A stretch of 12,359 bases of DNA from Ophiosphaerella korrae (taxonomy: Eukaryota > Ascomycota > Dothideomycetes > Pleosporales > Phaeosphaeriaceae). Made by a program: the position numbers and the translations under genes. Where the stretch lies: positions 1-12,359 of the forward strand of contig JALNQF010000864.1 of NCBI GenBank assembly GCA_028456385.1. The letters are read 5' to 3'. This document shows positions 9,078 to 12,359 of this stretch, piece after piece (within the stretch, counting starts at the first letter, position 1; every line of letters begins with the position of its first letter). The notes beneath the pieces were generated by a model that made no database searches, was not told the origin of the DNA, and saw nothing but the letters and a program-made list of their open reading frames with translations.

Positions 9078-10277
9078 ACTCTTAGAGAGTAAGTAAGTAT
9101 TAAAATCTAGCGTTAAGTAGGCTCTAGGAGTAAGCTTAATAAGTTTACCTAAGTTAATAAGCGTACCTAGGTTGATAAATATACCTAGGTTAATAAGTAC
9201 TACGTTTAGCTAGCCTAGATAGGCTAGAGCCTTTAATTTAACTAACTCTAAGCTAGCTTTAACTAGTTCTTAAGAGAGACTAGCTTACTTTTAAGTTACT
9301 AGGGTTTTAACTACTATAAAGTATAGCTTATCTAAATAAGCCTATATTTTTACTTTTCTATTATTGTCTATTTTAAATAGACTACTTATAAGTACTACTT
9401 ATATCTATCTATAATCTTATAGCTTCTAGTAGTAAGCTTAGCTATATAAGTAGTTATATTTTAAGTTAGAGCTTAATACTTATAGCTTAGATCCTCTAAA
9501 CGTTATAAATATACTAGCTTTTTAATTAGTAGTTTAGAGCTTGTACTCCTATAATAAAGCTAAGTAGATACTACTAATTTACTCTAGCGTAAGTACCTTT
9601 AAGCTAAAGACTAAGCTCTAGATTACTAATTAGCTTATTATCTAAGCTTAGTCTAGAGCTAGCTTTAGTATTAACACTTCTAGGAAATCTTATACTACAA
9701 GCTCGCCTATTACCTCTATAATATTATATACAATTATACGCTAATATAGGCGTAGCTACTTATTATACTAGAGCTCTAGTAATTAGTGTCCTTAGTAAGC
9801 TTTCTATAGATAGGCTTAGTATTAAGCTTAGATAAAATTACTAGTGCTAGTATTAGATAGAGCTAGTAAGCTCTTTAGCGTTTAGATAAGCTCTTATAAC
9901 GTAGCTTTGTTATTTACAAGTAAAGTTATTTTAGCTATTACTAGATAGCTTAGATTAACTATAGCGTTTACTTAGGCGCTTAGAGCTCTAAGGCGTACTA
10001 TTCGCGATACCTAAGTATCTTTTATAGCCTAGTATTTCTCTATTATAAGCTTATAAGTAGCTACCTCTTCTACTATTACTAGGCTCTTTAGTTTAAGTTA
10101 AACTAGTTTATTAGCGTAGATATTAAAGACGTTATTAGCTTCTAGATTAACTAGCTACTAGATACTTAGCTTAAGAGCGTTATAATAAAGTTATATAAAC
10201 TATACTAGCTATTATAAGTACTTATTAAGTAGGGTAGTACTTTTATTAAGTAAAGTAATCTTACTATAAGATATTAT
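9078..10277 (-). pseudogene. copia gag and start of protease remnant
   Basis: Gag forms the particle of the copia element. One - strand frame runs from about 10277 (ATA, perhaps a former ATG) to 9075 and is continuous with the integrase half after removal of the gypsy insert. The first 270 or so codons are helical and rich in Leu, Gln and Lys (for example VSRIVRLRALSA and LVNNKATLQELI), consistent with copia-type gag (UBN2-like); this is a judgement by eye. A knuckle of the fungal copia form C-x-C-x3-H-x6-C is at 9411-9455, now Y-L-Y-S-Q-A-Y...Y. The tandem repeat LINLGx lies at 9144-9197. The protease region begins with L-D-F-N-T close to 9100, near the DTG/DSG position of the family. Gln codons have become TAA/TAG throughout. 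Confidence 0.72.
9144..9197. repeat. 18-bp tandem repeat, three copies, inside copia gag-pro
   Basis: Units 9144-9161, 9162-9179 and 9180-9197 share the core TACCTA(A/G)GTT(A/G)ATAA. On the - strand they encode three in-frame copies of the hexapeptide pattern (F/L)INLGx, just upstream of the protease active-site region. The 18-base length keeps the frame, as expected for a coding minisatellite in the linker between gag and protease. Confidence 0.8.
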
Positions 10278-10300
10278 AAGCGTTTAAGTAATAGATAAGT

Positions 10301-10320
10301 TAAGATAAGATAAGATAAGA
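10301..10320. repeat. (TAAGA)4 microsatellite
   Basis: Four perfect copies of TAAGA, in the leader between the copia primer site and gag. It probably arose by slippage, and no function is evident. Confidence 0.85.
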
Positions 10321-10380
10321 GTATACTAAGCTTGTAATCTCTTGCTATAGTATATAGGATAAAACTATTAAGTAATTTTT

Positions 10381-10398
10381 AGCGCTAAGCTTATAACT
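10381..10398 (-). promoter_or_regulatory. Copia primer-binding site, half-tRNA initiator Met type
   Basis: Read on the - strand this is AGTTATAAGCTTAGCGCT. The complement of the initiator tRNA-Met anticodon arm, which primes copia elements after tRNA cleavage, is GGTTATGAGCCCAGCGC. The mismatches are all transitions, most of them RIP-type (TG to TA, CA to TA). Its position two bases after the candidate LTR end fits. This also sets the direction of the element. Confidence 0.7.
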
Positions 10399-10400
10399 AT

Positions 10401-10572
10401 TATAAGATACAAGCTTAGGAATAAGTAAGAGATAATTATTAATTAAAGAGCTATCTAAGCTAAGCTACTTATATATAGTAGAGTAGCTCGAATAGCTTAT
10501 ATAGCTTACTTACTACTATAGGCTTACCTAAATTATATAGAGTAAAGCTCTAACTTATAATAACTACTTATA
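10401..10572 (-). repeat. Candidate copia 5' LTR (172 bp)
   Basis: Bounded on one side by the primer site and on the other by the place where colinearity with the gypsy 3' region stops (about 10571-10573). On the - strand it begins TATAAG and ends CTTATA, matching the inverted pair TGTAAG...CTTACA after RIP. A start at 10559 also gives TATAAG but leaves 11 bases that do not match the gypsy sequence. The 3' LTR is outside the window, so the limits cannot be confirmed. Confidence 0.5.
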
Positions 10573-10800
10573 AGATAGTAAAACTTTAGGTATATACTAA
10601 CTACTTTTATAAGCTAATAGCTTATAATAATACTTAATTATCTAAATAGTTTTATACTTTAGATACTAAGATAAACTTTAGAGATATATTAGAAGTAGCT
10701 ATAGCTCCTATTATATTAAATACTCTTATTATCTCTTTATTTACTAGTAGTATTATAGATCTTCTTATTTTACTATAAAGTAGCTTAGAAGGTTTTAATT
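10573..10800 (-). other. 3' region of older gypsy copy, after pol
   Basis: This matches 7964-8191 of the complete gypsy element at the same spacing (pol end to the CTTA near 10571 is 230 bases in both), so there is no net indel. In the antisense direction it keeps the frame of the coiled-coil-like remnant (VAIA, then IISL, ending LEGFNF), with stops. No other feature is visible. Confidence 0.7.
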
Positions 10801-12278
10801 TTAGAACTCTTTTAATTTCTTAAAGTAATTAAGATTATCTTTTAGTTCTTATATATTTTCTTATAGTTACTCTTTTTTATCTATACTTATTTATTTTACT
10901 AGGTAATAATTCCTTCTATTATAAAATTAATATTAAAAGATTTTTTTAACTTTTTAGTTTTTTTATTTTCTATACGTATCTACTTTATATACTAGTAGTT
11001 CTACTTCTTATAGTACTTTTTCTAGTAGTACTATATAGAATATTAAGTATATTTTTATTTTATTTAGTAGTTTTAATTTAAATATAAGTAGTATAACTTT
11101 ATTCTTTAATTTATATAGATTTATCTTTATATAATTTAGTTTTAAACTTAATTATTTACTTTTAATATTTCTTTATATTAACTATACTTTTTCTCTTACT
11201 TTAAATTAAAGTCTCTTTTAGTATTTCTTATTATAGTACTTTACTATTTAATCTTATAAGAATTCTATATCTTTTTATAGTTAATTTTATATTTCTTTTA
11301 TTTTATTAGTAAAGTTTTCTCTTTTTAGAAACTAAAATACTTTAAATCTTAGTTTCTAGTATATATTAGGATTAAATCTATAGTTTATAAAGAAAAGTAA
11401 TACTTTTATTACTTTATTCTTTACGCTATTATATACTAGCTATACTATAGGTAGTAATAAATCCTAATTATTCTAGTTATAGTTATAGTAGTATCTTAAG
11501 TACTTTTCTACTATTTAATTTATACATTCTAACTATCTATTAATTTAGAGATAGTATACTATTAATATTATATATTTAATTTCTAATAATACTATTATTA
11601 TTTCCTATAGTTTTAATATAAATCTTATATCTCTATCTATAATAATCTTATCTAGAATACTATACTAGCTAACTATAGTCTCTAGAACCTAGTATATAGT
11701 AACTTCTATTCTACTTTTTTTTTATATAGTTTAAAGTATAAGTACTTTATAAGTTTATCTACTATTATTAAGATTTTATTCTACTTAATTCTTAATATTA
11801 AGTTCTTTAACTTAAGTAACTTTATAATAAAGTCTATTATAATAACTCTTTAAAGTTATTCTAGTATCTTAACTAGATATAATATTCTATATAGTATATA
11901 TCTACTATACTTATTTCTATAATATTCTATATAATTTTATAGTACTTCTATTATTAGTTATTTTACTTTTAGAATATAGTAATTTTATAATAGTCTATCT
12001 AGTATTTTATTAATACTTTAGTATCTATATACTAGTAGTTTATAAAACTACTATATAAATTTTCTTTATATTTTATTTAAAATATATATTCTTCTATAAG
12101 CTTTTATAAGTTTTTTTTTTTAATTTTAAGTTTTTTTATTTTTTTAGAAGCTTTTTCTATTTTTTTTTAAATTTATTTATTTAGTTTACTACTATTTTTC
12201 TTAAGTATTATAGCTATTCTAAGTATATTTATAACTAAATATCTTTCTTTATTCTTAACTAAAACTTTACTATAGTAG
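10801..12278 (-). pseudogene. Gypsy pol remnant: integrase and chromodomain (older copy)
   Basis: The same integrase and chromodomain as in the complete element, more eroded. Integrase Asp at 11832-11834, Asp at 11635-11637 and Glu at 11527-11529 survive; the last two keep D-x35-E spacing. The first two are 197 bases apart instead of 198: one A is missing from a run near the SKxxIEVT-like region, so the frame is broken by an indel as well as by stops. The chromodomain lies at 10801-10953 (KVKKIF, then FYNRRNYYLV). The RT and RNase H parts are missing, since similarity stops near 12278 in what would be the linker after RNase H. Confidence 0.82.
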
Positions 12279-12280
12279 GG

Positions 12281-12359
12281 TAACACGAAAAAAAAGCCTA
12301 AAAAAAAGTTATAGTTTTTAACTAGTAATAACTCTCCGAATAAAATAGCTAAAAATATA
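12281..12359. other. Unassigned sequence beyond the older gypsy copy
   Basis: Similarity to the gypsy family stops at about 12278-12283. The rest has two A-runs of eight around GCCT, then an unremarkable AT-rich stretch with a TCCG. It may be an older host sequence, another element or a rearrangement. Seventy-nine bases are too few to decide. Confidence 0.45.

Larger units (their letters stand above)
9073..10572 (-). mobile_element. Ty1/copia element, right (5') part
   Basis: The upstream half of the copia element whose downstream half is 1-2044. From right to left: candidate 5' LTR (10401-10572), half-tRNA primer site (10381-10398), a short leader with a TAAGA repeat, gag and the start of the protease region. 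CA and TG are scarce but CpG persists (many GCG and ACG), fitting RIP and not CpG-methyl decay. It adjoins sequence colinear with the gypsy 3' region from 10573, so it probably inserted into an older gypsy copy. Confidence 0.82.
10573..12280 (-). mobile_element. Older Ty3/gypsy copy, partial, same family as 2045-9072
   Basis: Read on the - strand this aligns with 6496-8191 of the complete element, with the same order of integrase, chromodomain and 3' untranslated region. It is cut on the left by the copia LTR and on the right by unrelated sequence near 12280. I found one CA and no TG between 10721 and 12240, far fewer than in the complete element, and CpG is almost gone too. It therefore looks like the oldest of the three layers. 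Confidence 0.85.

Noticed and set aside
10401..10559. A 159-bp copia LTR starting at 10559 instead of 10572
   Set aside because: It also begins TATAAG, but the 11 bases between do not match the gypsy 3' region, so the boundary at about 10572 fits better. Not excluded.
12278..12290. TGTTACCC (- strand) as a second gypsy LTR start
   Set aside because: It departs from TGTTACGGG after six bases and the following bases do not match the LTR; the neighbouring gypsy sequence is internal.
1..12359. An organellar or AT-rich protist genome
   Set aside because: Low GC comes from loss of CA/TG only, CpG remains, and the content is fungal-type retroelements with transition-only changes.
1..12359. A centromere
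   Set aside because: Nested RIP-mutated retroelements are common at fungal centromeres, but also in subtelomeres and AT-rich blocks; nothing in the window tells them apart.

Overview
This window looks like a stretch of heterochromatic DNA from a filamentous ascomycete (Pezizomycotina). It is made entirely of nested, dead LTR retrotransposons. I see no host gene, tRNA, rRNA or CRISPR array. The evidence for the lineage is the mutation pattern: CpA and TpG are almost absent (bases 1-660 hold no CA and one TG by eye), TA is everywhere, CpG and CpT survive, and nearly every stop inside the old coding frames is TAA or TAG. That is the signature of repeat-induced point mutation (RIP), a fungal genome defence.

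Three layers can be separated. (1) The youngest is a complete Ty3/gypsy element on the + strand, 2045-9072. It has two 429-bp LTRs, a 5-bp target-site duplication (ATAGT at 2040-2044 and 9073-9077), and a gag - protease - RT - RNase H - integrase - chromodomain order that can still be read through RIP stops. (2) It sits inside a Ty1/copia element on the - strand. The copia 5' LTR (10401-10572), a half-tRNA-iMet primer site (10381-10398), gag and protease lie to the right of the gypsy element; the GAG-pre-integrase and integrase domains lie to its left (1-2039). The copia 3' end is beyond base 1. Deleting the gypsy element plus one ATAGT restores one continuous copia reading frame. (3) The copia element in turn appears to have landed in an older Ty3/gypsy copy on the - strand (10573 to about 12280). 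This copy is the same family as layer 1 and covers the integrase to chromodomain and 3' part. The last 79 bases (12281-12359) match none of these and are unassigned.

No gene here works. The old proteins would have formed virus-like particles (Gag), cut polyprotein (protease), copied RNA to DNA (RT/RNase H) and joined it to chromatin (integrase, with a chromodomain in the gypsy family). The only open frames of any length (65 and 75 codons, both - strand, both starting at TTG) are by-products: one runs across the gypsy/copia junction and the other lies in the gypsy 3' region. The least explained part is a second, coiled-coil-like frame antisense to the gypsy 3' region (7941-8262), which stays colinear without indels in the older gypsy copy.
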